The translations under genes and the position numbers were made by a program. Positions 50,405 through 59,630 of a stretch of DNA of 64,000 bases are shown one piece after another. Numbering within the stretch: position 1 is the first letter of the stretch; each line of letters opens with the position of its first letter. The DNA is from Beijerinckiaceae bacterium (GTDB lineage Bacteria > Pseudomonadota > Alphaproteobacteria > Rhizobiales > Beijerinckiaceae): assembly GCA_024304885.1 (NCBI GenBank), contig JALJOM010000008.1, positions 408,501 to 472,500 of the forward strand, in the 5' to 3' direction. The notes under the pieces were generated by a model. It was not told the DNA's origin. It searched no databases and was given only the letters and a program-made list of their open reading frames with translations.

Positions 50405-50774
50405 TCAGCTCTCGGACGTCCAGGGATCGTAGGTGCCGACGCCCCACGGGTTGTCCCTCCGGATCCCTGCACGAGCCCCCCGTCCGCCGTGGCGCGAAGT
50501 TAGACCTCGTCGGCATCGGGGACGACGAGGAGGGGCCCTGCGTGGTGCCGCCGAGAACGGCCGGCGCCTTCTGCAAGCGTTCGAAGCCCTCGCGTCCACA
50601 TCCTTCGGAGCCGAGCATGATCATGCCGGCGCCGAGTTTCGGCTCCGCGTGGACGAAGCCACATTCGCCGTCGGCGTAGACCGCGTGGCGCCTCGAGCCG
50701 AACCTGTCGCAGAGTCAGGCGATCATCCGAGGCGCATCGCGATAGACGAGGCTGGAAACAATGGTCGAGGTCAT
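50405..50774 (-). pseudogene. Decayed VOC (glyoxalase/bleomycin-resistance, PhnB-like) gene
   Basis: From the ATG at 50774 the frame reads MTSTIVSSLVYRDAPRMIA and then a TGA (50715-50717) where relatives have Trp. It continues LCDRFGSRRHAVYADGE, FVHAEPKLGAGMIMLGSEG, FERLQKAP and GGTTQGP. A frame change then gives LLVVPDADEV and a TAA, and a further shift gives RDPEG, then PWGVGTYDPW near the end. This is the VOC-family order with one nonsense mutation and at least two frameshifts. No intact copy is nearby. Confidence 0.7.
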
Positions 50775-50842
50775 GCCTTTCTGCATGGCTCGGGGCGAGG
50801 GTCGAGCCCCGGTCCGTGGCGGAGCCGCCCGGCAAGAGCGGA

Positions 50843-52051
50843 TCAGGGTCGCGGCCAGGCGAAATCGTCGGCGCGCCCGGGCCTCGGATCGAGCGGCTGG
50901 CCTTCGCGCAGGACATGATCGATCAGCTTGCCGGCTCGGGTCGGCGGCTCCTTCGAAGGCTCGCGCCTCGAGGCGAGCTCGGCCCCCGGCTCGACCGCGG
51001 GCGCGGTCAGCGGCAAGACCGGGCCGGCGACGGGCTTCACCGGAACGAGGTCCTCGAGCGTGCCCGGCACCGCGGGCTGCGGCGCGAGGTCGGGGGTGCC
51101 GAGCGCGGTCGGCAGGGGCACCTCGCCGAGCCGCCTCCTGATTTCAGGCTCGACGAAATGGGCGAGCTTGCGTGCGCCGGCCTTGGTGAAATGAATGCCG
51201 TCGGCGGCCCTGAGCTTCACGATCTGGCCGTCGATGTCCGGCCCGGAGGCGCGATAGGCGCCGGCCTCGTCGGCAAAGGCCTCCCAGATGTCGAGATAGA
51301 TCGCCCCGGCCTTGCCGGCGTGAGCGCGGTAGACTTCGTTGAAGGCGAGCGCGTCCTTCGCGAGAGCTTCGCTCTTCAACACGGGCAGGCCGACCCAGAC
51401 GAGAGGAATCTTGCGCTCCCTGAATGCGTTGGCGATGGCCTCGATGCGGGCGATATAGGCCTCCTGCCACTTCTCGGAGCGCGGCTCGTAGCTCGCATCC
51501 GCGGTGCGCAGGGCTTGCCGGTCGTTGCTGCCGATCATCACGACGGCGAAATCGATCCGGTCCTTGCCCGAGAGCAGCTCGCGCACCGCCTGCACCCAAT
51601 CGAAATAATCGTCGCGGACGAGCCCCGAGTTCTCCTTGGCCCGCCGCAGGATCGCGACATCGGGCCGATCGGCGAGGGCCTCGCCGAGGCCTTGCCCGAG
51701 CATTTGGCCTAGGCTGTCGCCGAGGACCGCGACGAAGAAGGTCGGCGTGACCGCGGGCTTGTCCGCCGGCTTCTCGACAGGCCGTGCCGCGCGCTTCGGG
51801 CGCTGGGCGGGCTTCGCCGCCGGCGCGCGCCGAATCTCCGGCGCGGGATGGACGACCTTGGGGGGCGGCCTCGGCTTGAACAATTGCTCGAACCAGGCGA
51901 AGGGATTCACCTCCTGCGCGGCCGCCGGCGCGCCCGAGAGGAGCGCGATCGCGACCGCAAGGAGCACCGCGCCTGCCGAGATCCAGCGCCTTTGCCTTGC
52001 AGGGCGCAGCGGGTCGCGCGCGAGCTTGCCGTCTGACGTCCGTTTCGACAT
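50843..52051 (-). CDS. SGNH hydrolase, DUF459 family, periplasmic
   Basis: The protein has about 402 residues. An N-terminal membrane anchor or signal ([20 protein letters not shown]) and a Pro/Lys-rich linker precede the SGNH fold: [16 protein letters not shown] (catalytic Ser in GDSL), [10 protein letters not shown], and [18 protein letters not shown] (catalytic Asp/His). A Pro-rich tail follows. It is probably an acyl-esterase acting on cell-envelope polysaccharide. I chose the ATG at 52051; an ATG at 52090 is the alternative. Confidence 0.85.
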   Translation of the reverse strand: MSKRTSDGKLARDPLRPARQRRWISAGAVLLAVAIALLSGAPAAAQEVNPFAWFEQLFKPRPPPKVVHPAPEIRRAPAAKPAQRPKRAARPVEKPADKPAVTPTFFVAVLGDSLGQMLGQGLGEALADRPDVAILRRAKENSGLVRDDYFDWVQAVRELLSGKDRIDFAVVMIGSNDRQALRTADASYEPRSEKWQEAYIARIEAIANAFRERKIPLVWVGLPVLKSEALAKDALAFNEVYRAHAGKAGAIYLDIWEAFADEAGAYRASGPDIDGQIVKLRAADGIHFTKAGARKLAHFVEPEIRRRLGEVPLPTALGTPDLAPQPAVPGTLEDLVPVKPVAGPVLPLTAPAVEPGAELASRREPSKEPPTRAGKLIDHVLREGQPLDPRPGRADDFAWPRP

Positions 52052-52092
52052 AGGTGGGAAGTTAGGGCATTTTGCGAAGCCGCGCATCATCC

Positions 52093-52569
52093 ATGGCTCC
52101 TCGCGTGCAAGGACGACGCTGGCTCGGGCTTGCCCGCCGCGCGTTCTCGACGGCGATCGGCATCTCGATCTGGCTTTCCCTCGTCGTCTTCCCCGACCGC
52201 GGCCTCGGCGAGACGGAGCAGCGGCTCGCTGCGTCGTGCCGGGTCGGGGGCAAGCCCATGGCGCGGCTCGAGCTCCTGCTCGGCGCGCGCACGCCGAACG
52301 GTGTCGTCGGCCCTCGGGCCTGGGCCCGCTTCCTCGCGACCGAGGTCACGCCGAGGTTCCCGGACGGCGTCACCGTCTTGGATGGGCGTGGTCAATGGCG
52401 GGGCGGCTCGGGCCGCATCACCCGCGAGCCTGCGCGCTTGCTCTTGATCTGGTATGTGCCCGACGAGTCGTCCGAGGCACGGATCGAAGCGATCCGCGCC
52501 GCCTACAGGAGCCGCTTCCGGCAGGAGTCGGTCCTGCGCGCCGATGGCCTCTCCTGCGTCTCGTTCTGA
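52093..52569 (+). CDS. DUF3574 family protein, membrane-anchored or secreted
   Basis: The protein has 158 residues. A hydrophobic N-terminal segment ([17 protein letters not shown]) is followed by the DUF3574 body: [51 protein letters not shown]. Function unknown. It diverges from the SGNH gene with only about 40 bases between. Confidence 0.8.
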   Translation: MAPRVQGRRWLGLARRAFSTAIGISIWLSLVVFPDRGLGETEQRLAASCRVGGKPMARLELLLGARTPNGVVGPRAWARFLATEVTPRFPDGVTVLDGRGQWRGGSGRITREPARLLLIWYVPDESSEARIEAIRAAYRSRFRQESVLRADGLSCVSF

Positions 52570-52667
52570 AGCTCGCGCGGCGGGACTTGTACGAGAGCGG
52601 GCGCCGCGATATAGCGCAACACTTTCGAGCCACAGCCCGCCGTCCTGCGACCGCGAGAGGACTTTCG

Positions 52668-52898
52668 ATGAAGCCCGACATCCATCCCCAATATCACCTG
52701 ATCAAGGTCGTCATGACCGACGGAACGGAATTCATGACCCGCTCGACCTATGGCAGCGAGGGCGCTACCTTGAATCTCGACATCGATCCCAAGACGCATC
52801 CGGCCTGGACCGGAGGGTCGCAGCAATTGCTCGACCGCGGCGGCCGCCTGTCGAAGTTCAACTCGCGGTTCGGCAATCTCGGCCTCGGCAAGAAGTGA
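52668..52898 (+). CDS. rpmE: 50S ribosomal protein L31
   Basis: The protein has 76 residues. [20 protein letters not shown], then [20 protein letters not shown] and [18 protein letters not shown]. It lacks the CxxC zinc motif, as is usual for alphaproteobacterial L31. Its 3' end overlaps the convergent rcdA gene by about 40 bases. Confidence 0.95.
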   Translation: MKPDIHPQYHLIKVVMTDGTEFMTRSTYGSEGATLNLDIDPKTHPAWTGGSQQLLDRGGRLSKFNSRFGNLGLGKK

Positions 52899-53442
52899 GA
52901 TCACCGCCGCCCTGTCCGGCTGCGAAAGCCGCCTCGATCGCTTCGATCTGACGCGTGACCGGGCTTCGCGCCTGGAGCGATCGTGCGCGCCGTCCCGGGC
53001 CCCGATAAATCTGCCCGTCGAGATGGATCACGCGCGCCTGGAAGCGCAGCGAGGCCTCGATGAGCCGGCAGAGCCGCAGCGGCAGGAGCGCGAGGACGTC
53101 GTCGGGCGAGACTTTGTCGTCCTTGGTCAGCCTGATGCGCTTCTGCTCGATCGCGGCCTCGGGCCGCGTCAGCTCCCCGTGGTTCACCGCGCGCTGGAGC
53201 AAGAGCCAGGAGGCGACCTGGATGAGCCGTGTCGTGAGCCGCATGCTCTCGACGGCATAGGCGAGGGCAGCCGTCCGGTCGAGCCGTTTCACATCCACCC
53301 GTCCCGCGCCGTCGAGATAGGCCGCGGCCGCGTTGACGAGGGCCATGCCTTCGTCGAACAAGGCCGTGAACCGCGTCGAGCCGGCGAGCTTCTCCCCGAA
53401 CGAGACCGGGTCGTTTTCCCGGCAGACCGAAACTTGACCCAT
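52858..53442 (-). CDS. rcdA: DUF1465 family protein, RcdA (regulator of CtrA degradation)
   Basis: The protein has 194 residues and is all-helical: [55 protein letters not shown]. In Caulobacter RcdA is an adaptor that helps ClpXP degrade the cell-cycle regulator CtrA. I chose the ATG at 53442. A perfect TTAA-N7-TTAA CtrA box lies 86 bases upstream. The C-terminal end overlaps rpmE. Confidence 0.88.
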   Translation of the reverse strand: MGQVSVCRENDPVSFGEKLAGSTRFTALFDEGMALVNAAAAYLDGAGRVDVKRLDRTAALAYAVESMRLTTRLIQVASWLLLQRAVNHGELTRPEAAIEQKRIRLTKDDKVSPDDVLALLPLRLCRLIEASLRFQARVIHLDGQIYRGPGRRARSLQARSPVTRQIEAIEAAFAAGQGGGDLTSCRGRDCRTAS

Positions 53443-53527
53443 GACCCGCTTCCCGACGTGACGATGATCGGCCGCAGCCGACCGTGGGAACATGCTAGCG
53501 CGAATCTCGCGGACGTGGGCGGTAAGC

Positions 53528-53542
53528 TTAAAATAGGATTAA
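53528..53542 (-). promoter_or_regulatory. CtrA-binding box upstream of rcdA
   Basis: TTAAAATAGGATTAA: TTAA, seven bases, TTAA, a full consensus CtrA site in otherwise GC-rich sequence. It lies 86 bases before rcdA and 158 before sufE on the other strand. Confidence 0.7.
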
Positions 53543-53699
53543 CGCCGGAAGCGCCCGGGCCGTCGGCCGTTCTCGGCCCGGCGGCAGCTCGATCCGCGAC
53601 CGGAAGGAGCCCGCTACGACCTGCCCACGGAATGCTCTTGGCAAGAGGATTGCACCACCGATATAGAAGAAACCATCGGACGCGGACCGTCGGAACGCC

Positions 53700-54131
53700 A
53701 TGAACCTCGACGAGATTATCGAGAACTTCACCTACCTCGACGAATGGGAGGACCGCTACCGGTACCTCATCGAGCTCGGCCGCACGCTCGAGCCCTTGGC
53801 CGAGGAAGCGCACAACGACAGGAACAAGGTTCTCGGGTGCGCGAGCCAGGTTTGGCTCGAGACACGGGTCGCGGCGGATGCGTCCGGGACGCCGGTCTTG
53901 AACCTGAAGGGCGACAGCGACGCCCATATCGTGCGCGGCCTGGTCGCCCTCGTCCTCGCGCTCTATTCGGGACAGACCGCGCCCAAGATCCTCAGCACCG
54001 ATGCGCAGGACTTGTTCCAGTCGCTCGGTCTTTCCGCCCATCTGACGCCGCAGCGGACCAACGGCGTGCGCTCCATGGTCGAGCGGATCAAGAACGACGC
54101 GCGCGCGGCCGCCGCTGCCGCGGCAGCCTGA
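53700..54131 (+). CDS. sufE: Cysteine desulfuration protein SufE
   Basis: The protein has 143 residues. The sulfur-accepting cysteine is in NKVLGCASQVWLE. SufE takes persulfide sulfur from SufS and feeds the SufBCD scaffold. The sufBCDS genes are not in the window. The C-terminal polyalanine tail is unusual but minor. Confidence 0.94.
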   Translation: MNLDEIIENFTYLDEWEDRYRYLIELGRTLEPLAEEAHNDRNKVLGCASQVWLETRVAADASGTPVLNLKGDSDAHIVRGLVALVLALYSGQTAPKILSTDAQDLFQSLGLSAHLTPQRTNGVRSMVERIKNDARAAAAAAAA

Positions 54132-54153
54132 GCCTCCTTGCCGAGGCCGGCCG

Positions 54154-55968
54154 TCAGCTCGCCGGCAGGCCCGCCTCGTCACGCAGGAACGCGAGGACCT
54201 GGTCCGCGCTCACGTTCTTCGCGATGAAGCAATCGCCGATTCTGTGGGCGAGGATGAAGGTGAGAGCGCCGCGCTCGACCTTCTTGTCCTGGTACATCGC
54301 CTGGAGCACGGCACCGGCGTCGGCGTCGAAACCGGCGATCTCCGAGACGCGTGTCGGCAGGCCCGCGGCGGCGAGATGCGCCTCGACGCGCCGCTGCTCG
54401 TCTTGCGGGCAGAGCCCGAGGCGCACGGAGAGCCGCATCGCGAGGACCATGCCGATCGCCACGGCCTCGCCATGCACCAGCCGCGCACCGTCATAGCCCG
54501 TCAGCTGCTCGAGCGCATGGCCGAAGGTATGGCCGAAGTTGAGCAGAGCCCGCTCGCCGCGCTCGAGCTCGTCGCGCGACACGATCGCGGCCTTGGCGGC
54601 GCAGCTCGTGGCGATCGCATCCACGAGTGCGGCCTTTCCGTCGAGCACCTCGCGCCATCCGGTCTCGAGCCGGCCGAAGAAGGACGCATCCCCGATGACG
54701 CCGTACTTGACGACCTCGGCATAGCCCGCGCGGAGCTCGCGGGGCGGCAAGGTCTCGAGCGTGCTCGTATCGGCGAGAACGAGCGAGGGCTGATGAAACG
54801 CGCCGATCAGGTTCTTGCCGTGCCTCGAGTTGATGCCCGTCTTGCCGCCGACGGAGGAATCGACCTGCGCGAGCAGCGTCGTCGGCACCTGGACGAAACG
54901 CGTGCCGCGCCGGACCGTCGCCGCGGCAAAGCCGGCGAGGTCGCCGACGACGCCGCCGCCGAGCGCAATTACGAGGCCCGACCGCTCGAGCTTCGCCGCG
55001 ATGAGGGCCTCGGTGACCTCAGCGAAGGTCGCGATGGACTTCGAGCCTTCGCCCGGAGGGACGACGACCCGCGAATGACGCACCGCTGCGGCATCGAGGC
55101 TCGCCTCGAGCGCCGGAAGATGGAGGCGGGCGACGGTCTCGTCGGTCAAGATCGCGCAGGCGGCGCCCTGCGCGAGGGGCGCGATGGCGGCGCCGGCCTC
55201 GCGGATCAGCCCAGGGCCGATCACGATCCGGTAGGCGCGTCCGCCGAGCGACACATGGACGGTTTCTCGGACCGTCTCGCGGCGCGGGGAGGGATCGGCG
55301 GCGCGCGGCGGCAGGCCGACAACGTTCATGTGACCCGACCTCGGGGGTTGCGGCGGCCGTTCCGGGGATGACGCCAGGAAATATTCGAGAGCCGCAAGGA
55401 TCTCCTCGACGGCGATCTCGTGCGGCCCGTCGCGCGACGTGACCGTGATGTCGGCCTCTGCATAGACCGGGTAGCGCGCTTTCATCAAGGCGCGAAGCGT
55501 CGTCTCGGCATCGGGACCTTGCAGGAGCGGCCGATGCGAGCGCTTGCGCACGCGCCGCCAGAGCACGTCGGGATCGGCCTTGAGCCAGACCGATATCGCG
55601 AACTCGGCGATCCGCTGCCGGGTCTCGGCGTTCATGAAGGCGCCGCCGCCGGTCGCGATGATCTTCGGGCCGTCGGCCAGCAGACGGGCCATGACCCTGC
55701 GCTCGCCGTCGCGAAAATAGGCCTCGCCGTTGCGGGCGAAAATTTCCGCGATCGTCATGCCGGCGGCGAGCTCGATCTCGTAGTCCGCATCGACGAAGGG
55801 TAGCCCGAGGCGCTGCGCGAGCCTGCGCCCGGTCGAGGACTTGCCGGACCCCATGAGGCCGACGAGGGCGATGCAGCGCTGCCCGAGCGCCGCCTTCAGC
55901 GCTGCGATTCGCGGGTCGTCCGCGTGTCCGACCGCCGCCTCCGCGGCGCGCCCGATTCCGCTCGTCAT
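54154..55968 (-). CDS. aroKB: Shikimate kinase - 3-dehydroquinate synthase, in-frame fusion
   Basis: This is one open frame of 604 residues. Residues 1-about 195 are shikimate kinase (ALVGLMGSGKSSTGRRLA, then PFVDADYEIE, IIATGGGAFM, RSHRPLL). From about 214 (MNVVGLPP) it is 3-dehydroquinate synthase (LALGGGVVGDLAGFAA-type core LGGGVVGDLAGFAAATVRRG, TTLLAQVDSSVGGKTGIN, NFGHTFGHALE). There is no stop between. An internal ATG at 55329 with GAGG about ten bases upstream could start a separate AroB, so either one bifunctional protein or two products is possible. Both enzymes act in the shikimate pathway. Confidence 0.9.
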   Translation of the reverse strand: MTSGIGRAAEAAVGHADDPRIAALKAALGQRCIALVGLMGSGKSSTGRRLAQRLGLPFVDADYEIELAAGMTIAEIFARNGEAYFRDGERRVMARLLADGPKIIATGGGAFMNAETRQRIAEFAISVWLKADPDVLWRRVRKRSHRPLLQGPDAETTLRALMKARYPVYAEADITVTSRDGPHEIAVEEILAALEYFLASSPERPPQPPRSGHMNVVGLPPRAADPSPRRETVRETVHVSLGGRAYRIVIGPGLIREAGAAIAPLAQGAACAILTDETVARLHLPALEASLDAAAVRHSRVVVPPGEGSKSIATFAEVTEALIAAKLERSGLVIALGGGVVGDLAGFAAATVRRGTRFVQVPTTLLAQVDSSVGGKTGINSRHGKNLIGAFHQPSLVLADTSTLETLPPRELRAGYAEVVKYGVIGDASFFGRLETGWREVLDGKAALVDAIATSCAAKAAIVSRDELERGERALLNFGHTFGHALEQLTGYDGARLVHGEAVAIGMVLAMRLSVRLGLCPQDEQRRVEAHLAAAGLPTRVSEIAGFDADAGAVLQAMYQDKKVERGALTFILAHRIGDCFIAKNVSADQVLAFLRDEAGLPAS

Positions 55969-56105
55969 GGCGGAACACTAGCACGCGAGCGTGAGCGCGC
56001 GCATCGTTTTCGAGCAGGTCGTGGGCGCTCGCTGTTGCCCGTTGCGGCTGCACGCCGGGCCGGCTAGGGTCGGCCCGCCGTGTCGATCGAGATCGGGTTC
56101 GAACC

Positions 56106-56708
56106 GTGCTCCAAGGTCCTGTCGCTTTCCTCCTCGGCTATCTTTGCGGCTCTATTCCCTTCGGCCTGATTCTCACGCGGGCGGCGGGCACCGCCGACTT
56201 ACGCGCGATCGGCTCGGGCAATATAGGCGCGACGAACGTGCTGCGCACCGGGCGCAAGGATCTCGCCGCGCTCACGCTCCTGCTCGATCTCTTGAAGGGC
56301 ACCGTGGCCGTCGTCCTCGCGGGGCTTCTCGCCTCGGGCGACGCGGGCCCGGCGATCCGCCCCGAGCTTCTCGCCGCCGCCGGCGCCTTTCTCGGCCACG
56401 TGCTTCCGGTCTGGCTCGCCTTCAAGGGCGGCAAGGGCGTGGCGACCTTCCTCGGCTGCCTCCTCGGCGTCGCCTGGCCGGCGGCCCTCGCCTTCGCGGC
56501 GGTCTGGCTCTCGGTCGCAGGGCTCACCCGCTATTCCTCGGCCGCGGCGCTTTCCGCGAGCGCCGTCGTGCCGCTCGTCCTTCTCGGCATGGGCCGCGCC
56601 GATGCGGCGCTCGTGTTCGGCCTCCTCGCGGTGCTGCTCTGGCTGAAGCACCGCGCCAATATCGAGCGGCTGCTCGCCGGGACCGAGAGCCGGATCGAGC
56701 AAAAATAA
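56106..56708 (+). CDS. plsY: Glycerol-3-phosphate acyltransferase PlsY
   Basis: The protein has 200 residues and five membrane segments. Its motifs are [29 protein letters not shown] and [16 protein letters not shown]. It acylates glycerol-3-phosphate from acyl-phosphate, the first step of phospholipid synthesis. The start is GTG at 56106. Its stop overlaps the dprA ATG (TAATG). Confidence 0.95.
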   Translation: MLQGPVAFLLGYLCGSIPFGLILTRAAGTADLRAIGSGNIGATNVLRTGRKDLAALTLLLDLLKGTVAVVLAGLLASGDAGPAIRPELLAAAGAFLGHVLPVWLAFKGGKGVATFLGCLLGVAWPAALAFAAVWLSVAGLTRYSSAAALSASAVVPLVLLGMGRADAALVFGLLAVLLWLKHRANIERLLAGTESRIEQK

Positions 56709-58000
56709 TGAGCCTTCCCGCCGCGCCGTCCGGTGCCCCCCTGACGGAGCGCGAGCGGCTCGACCGGCTGCGGCTCGTCCGTTCCGAGTCGATCGGGCCG
56801 AAGACCTTCGCGCGCCTGATCGAGCGCTATGGCACCGCCGGTGCCGCTCTCGAGGCGCTTCCCGAGCTGATCCGCAAGGGCGTACCCGGGCGCTCGATCA
56901 GGATCGCCGCGGTGGAGGAGGTCGAGCAGGAGCTCGAGGAGATGCGCCGTTGTGGCGGCACCTTCGTCTCGATCGGCGAGCCGGACTACCCGCCGGCACT
57001 CGCCCATATACCGGGGGCCCCGCCCGTCCTCGCGGTGCGCGGCTCGCTCGCGAGCTTGCGCCGCTCCAAGATCGCGATCGTCGGCTCGCGCAATGCCTCG
57101 GCGGCGGGGCTCGCCTTTACCGAGCAGCTCGCGCGCGGCCTCGCCCGTGCCGGGCATGTCGTCGTCTCCGGGCTCGCGCGCGGCATCGATGCGCGGGCCC
57201 ATCAAGCGACGCTCGAGAGCGGAACGATCGCGGTGCTCGCCGGGGGGCTCGGCAAGGTCTATCCGACCGATCACGCGCCTCTCCTGGAGCGGTTGCTCGA
57301 GCAGGGCGTAGCGATCAGCGAGATGCCGTTCTCCTGGGAGCCGCGCGGGAGAGATTTTCCGCGCCGCAACCGCATCGTCTCGGGGATGTCACGGGCCGTC
57401 GTCGTGGTCGAGGCCGCGCGCGGATCGGGCACGCTCTGGACCGCGAAATTCGCGGCCGAGCAGGGGCGCGAGATTTTCGCCGTGCCGGGGTCGCCGCTCG
57501 ATCCCCGAGCCGAAGGAACCAATGCACTGCTCAGGGACGGCGCGAGCCTCTGCACGCGGCCCGAGGACGTGGTCGAGGCCCTGGCGCGCCAGAACCTCGC
57601 CCGCGACGAGCCCCGGCTCGGCTTCGCGGAAGCCGCCGGCGACGAGCTCGGCGAGCCGCTCTGGGACGAGTGCGAGCTCTTCGGGGCCGAGGCGGCGACG
57701 ATCGCGCCGCCACCGCGCTACACGTTCGAGTCCGTGGCGCCGGCTACTCGGGGCGACACTCCTCGGGCGGACGACGCCCCACGAGCCCCGGCCGACGGCG
57801 ACGAGGAGCCGCTCGACCTCGCGGCGAGGATCACGGAGCTTCTCGGGCCGGTGCCGATTTCGGTGGACGAGCTGATTCGGGCCTCGAGGGCTCGAGCGCG
57901 AGAGGTCCAGGCGATCTTGCTGCAGCTCGAGCTCGCCGGTCGCCTCGAGCGCCACGGCGGCGATCTCGTCTCCCTCGTCGCAGGACCGCGTGGGGGGTGA
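56708..58000 (+). CDS. dprA: DNA-processing protein DprA
   Basis: The protein has 430 residues. An N-terminal helix-hairpin region is followed by the Rossmann-like DprA domain (IAIVGSRNASAAGLAF, VVSGLARGIDARAHQ, GLGKVYPTDH, FPRRNRIVSGMS) and a C-terminal winged helix (LGPVPISVDELIRASRARA). It loads RecA on incoming single-stranded DNA. The plsY-dprA coupling is common in bacteria. Confidence 0.95.
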   Translation: MSLPAAPSGAPLTERERLDRLRLVRSESIGPKTFARLIERYGTAGAALEALPELIRKGVPGRSIRIAAVEEVEQELEEMRRCGGTFVSIGEPDYPPALAHIPGAPPVLAVRGSLASLRRSKIAIVGSRNASAAGLAFTEQLARGLARAGHVVVSGLARGIDARAHQATLESGTIAVLAGGLGKVYPTDHAPLLERLLEQGVAISEMPFSWEPRGRDFPRRNRIVSGMSRAVVVVEAARGSGTLWTAKFAAEQGREIFAVPGSPLDPRAEGTNALLRDGASLCTRPEDVVEALARQNLARDEPRLGFAEAAGDELGEPLWDECELFGAEAATIAPPPRYTFESVAPATRGDTPRADDAPRAPADGDEEPLDLAARITELLGPVPISVDELIRASRARAREVQAILLQLELAGRLERHGGDLVSLVAGPRGG

Positions 58001-58057
58001 GGCAAAGCGCGGCCCGTGGCAGCAAGCTCGGCCTGGCTCGAGCCGTGCGATCGAGCC

Positions 58058-58351
58058 TCAATAATAGCGATACCGCCCATGACGACGGGCGTAATAGCGT
58101 GGCGCCGGAGCGGTCGCGGCCCCGATGAGCGCTCCCCCTGCTGCGCCGATCGCTCCCGCGGCGAGGGTCGGACCAAGCATTCCGCCAGAGGCCAGGGCGC
58201 CGATCCCGGCACCGCCGAGTCCGCCGATCGCCGCACCCCCCAATGCGCGTTCGGAGGGCGTGTAGCAGCCACCGAGCGGCACAGCCGCCGTCAGGGCCGC
58301 CGCCAGGAGGATCACCTTGCCCGAGGGGCGGCGAAGAGCATCGCTTTGCAT
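58058..58351 (-). CDS. Glycine-zipper lipoprotein, small
   Basis: The protein has 97 residues. It has a lipoprotein signal with lipobox PLGGC, then a Gly/Ala-rich zipper region (AIGGLGGAGIGALASGG) and a basic, Tyr-rich end (RRHGRYRYY). Probably anchored in the outer membrane; function unknown. A family B repeat lies just upstream. Confidence 0.7.
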   Translation of the reverse strand: MQSDALRRPSGKVILLAAALTAAVPLGGCYTPSERALGGAAIGGLGGAGIGALASGGMLGPTLAAGAIGAAGGALIGAATAPAPRYYARRHGRYRYY

Positions 58352-58411
58352 CGATCGAGACCTTTGTTCGGTGGGATGGCGGAGTTCCTCCCCAGGGTTC
58401 CTCCGGTAGGC

Positions 58412-58531
58412 TAGAGCGGGATGAGGAAAAGCGTACAGCGGCTTTCCGCCCGCATCCCGCTCTAAACTTTTGGAATCGATCACGTTTCACGCCTTCGGAT
58501 CGATTCGATCCAAAGTCGTCGTGACCTAGCG
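58412..58531 (+). repeat. Family B palindromic repeat, copy 2
   Basis: AGAGCGGGATGAGGAAAAGC pairs with GCATCCCGCTCT, followed by AAACTTTTGGAATCGATCAC and CGATTCGATCCAAAGT. The best-preserved B copy. Confidence 0.8.
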
Positions 58532-58722
58532 CCCAGATTGCAGGGATATTTGCGGCACAACCATGGCGCGGCTCGCGACTCTCGATCGGGGGGCTCGCTC
58601 GAAGGAGAAATCACGGCACTGCTCGAAGCCGAACACGACGCTTTCGTAAATATTCAATGACGTAAAGATGAAGCTGTCATATATAGTAGTGCAAAAGTCA
58701 TGATCGGCCACTCTGATCAGGC

Positions 58723-58741
58723 CTTGTCATGAAACTGATAG
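58723..58741 (+). promoter_or_regulatory. Pho-box match upstream of the acyltransferase gene
   Basis: TTGTCATGAAACTGATAG agrees with the Pho-box consensus CTGTCATAAAACTGTCAT at 13 of 18 positions, with the TGTCAT and AAACTG cores intact. It is about 50 bases before the ATG. Another CTGTCAT occurs at 58674-58680. Confidence 0.55.
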
Positions 58742-58790
58742 TTGGAAACCGTAAGAACGCGAGACTCATCTTCCTCCTCCCGGAGGCGAC

Positions 58791-59603
58791 ATGGCCTATA
58801 TACGCGCTGTCGCGATTTGTCTCGCGATTCTCGTCTTTGTCGTTCTCGCGGTTCCGCTGCAATGGTCCGCGGCGAGGCTCGGTTGGCCCTCGCGGCGCCT
58901 GGTTCCTCTCGCCTGCTGCCGGATTCTTTCGCGGCTCTTGCGGGTAAAGGTCACGGCGCATGGGGCTCCGATCGCGAGCGGTGCCCGGCTCCTCGCCTCG
59001 AACCATGTGTCCTGGCTCGACATCCTGGCGCTCTGCAGCGTCGAGCCGGTCTGCTTCCTCGCGAAGAAGGAGGTGGCGTCCTGGCCGGTCGTCTCCACCT
59101 TCGTCAAGCTGCAGGAGACGGTGCTCATCGATCGCAAGCGGCGCCGCGCGATCCCGGGCGCGAATGCCGCCATGGCTCGACGAATGCTCGCGGGCCGCAG
59201 CATGCTCCTGTTTCCCGAGGGGACGATCGGCGACGGCGTCTCGCTCAAGAAGTTCAAGAGCTCCCATTTCGCCTCGGCGCGTGATCTCCTCGCCGCGGCG
59301 GCCGGGGTCGAGCGGGTCGACGTGCAGCCGATCGCGATTCGCTATTCCTCGCCTCGGGCCGCCTGGAACCGCGACGTGACGCTCCTCCCGCATGCCTGGT
59401 CGCTCTTGAAGGGCGCGCCGATTACCTGCGATCTCGTCTTCGGTGAGCCGCTCCCCTATTATCGCGGTACCAACCGCAAGCATGTCACGAGCGAGGTCCG
59501 CGCTCGGGTCGAGGAGATGCTCGCGCGCCTCGCGCCCGAGGCCGCCTGCCGCCCCGTGCGGGCGCCGTTGCCCTACCCGGCCCTGATGGAAGCGGCCGAA
59601 TAG
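58791..59603 (+). CDS. Lysophospholipid acyltransferase family protein (PlsC/OlsA-like)
   Basis: The protein has 270 residues. An N-terminal membrane segment is followed by the acyltransferase motifs NHVSWLD (NHx4D), the LFPEGT motif in SMLLFPEGTIGDG, and IAIRYSS. It acylates position 2 of a lysophosphatidate or, if it is OlsA, lyso-ornithine lipid. GGAGG precedes the ATG. A Pho-box match upstream would fit OlsA, since ornithine-lipid synthesis rises under phosphate limitation in rhizobia, but olsB is not here. Confidence 0.85.
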   Translation: MAYIRAVAICLAILVFVVLAVPLQWSAARLGWPSRRLVPLACCRILSRLLRVKVTAHGAPIASGARLLASNHVSWLDILALCSVEPVCFLAKKEVASWPVVSTFVKLQETVLIDRKRRRAIPGANAAMARRMLAGRSMLLFPEGTIGDGVSLKKFKSSHFASARDLLAAAAGVERVDVQPIAIRYSSPRAAWNRDVTLLPHAWSLLKGAPITCDLVFGEPLPYYRGTNRKHVTSEVRARVEEMLARLAPEAACRPVRAPLPYPALMEAAE

Positions 59604-59630
59604 GCCGCGGGCGCTGCGCCTACGAGGCGC

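Noticed and set aside
50433..50918. Open plus-strand frame between the transpeptidase and SGNH genes
   Set aside because: It lies opposite the decayed VOC gene and has no ribosome binding site or homology.
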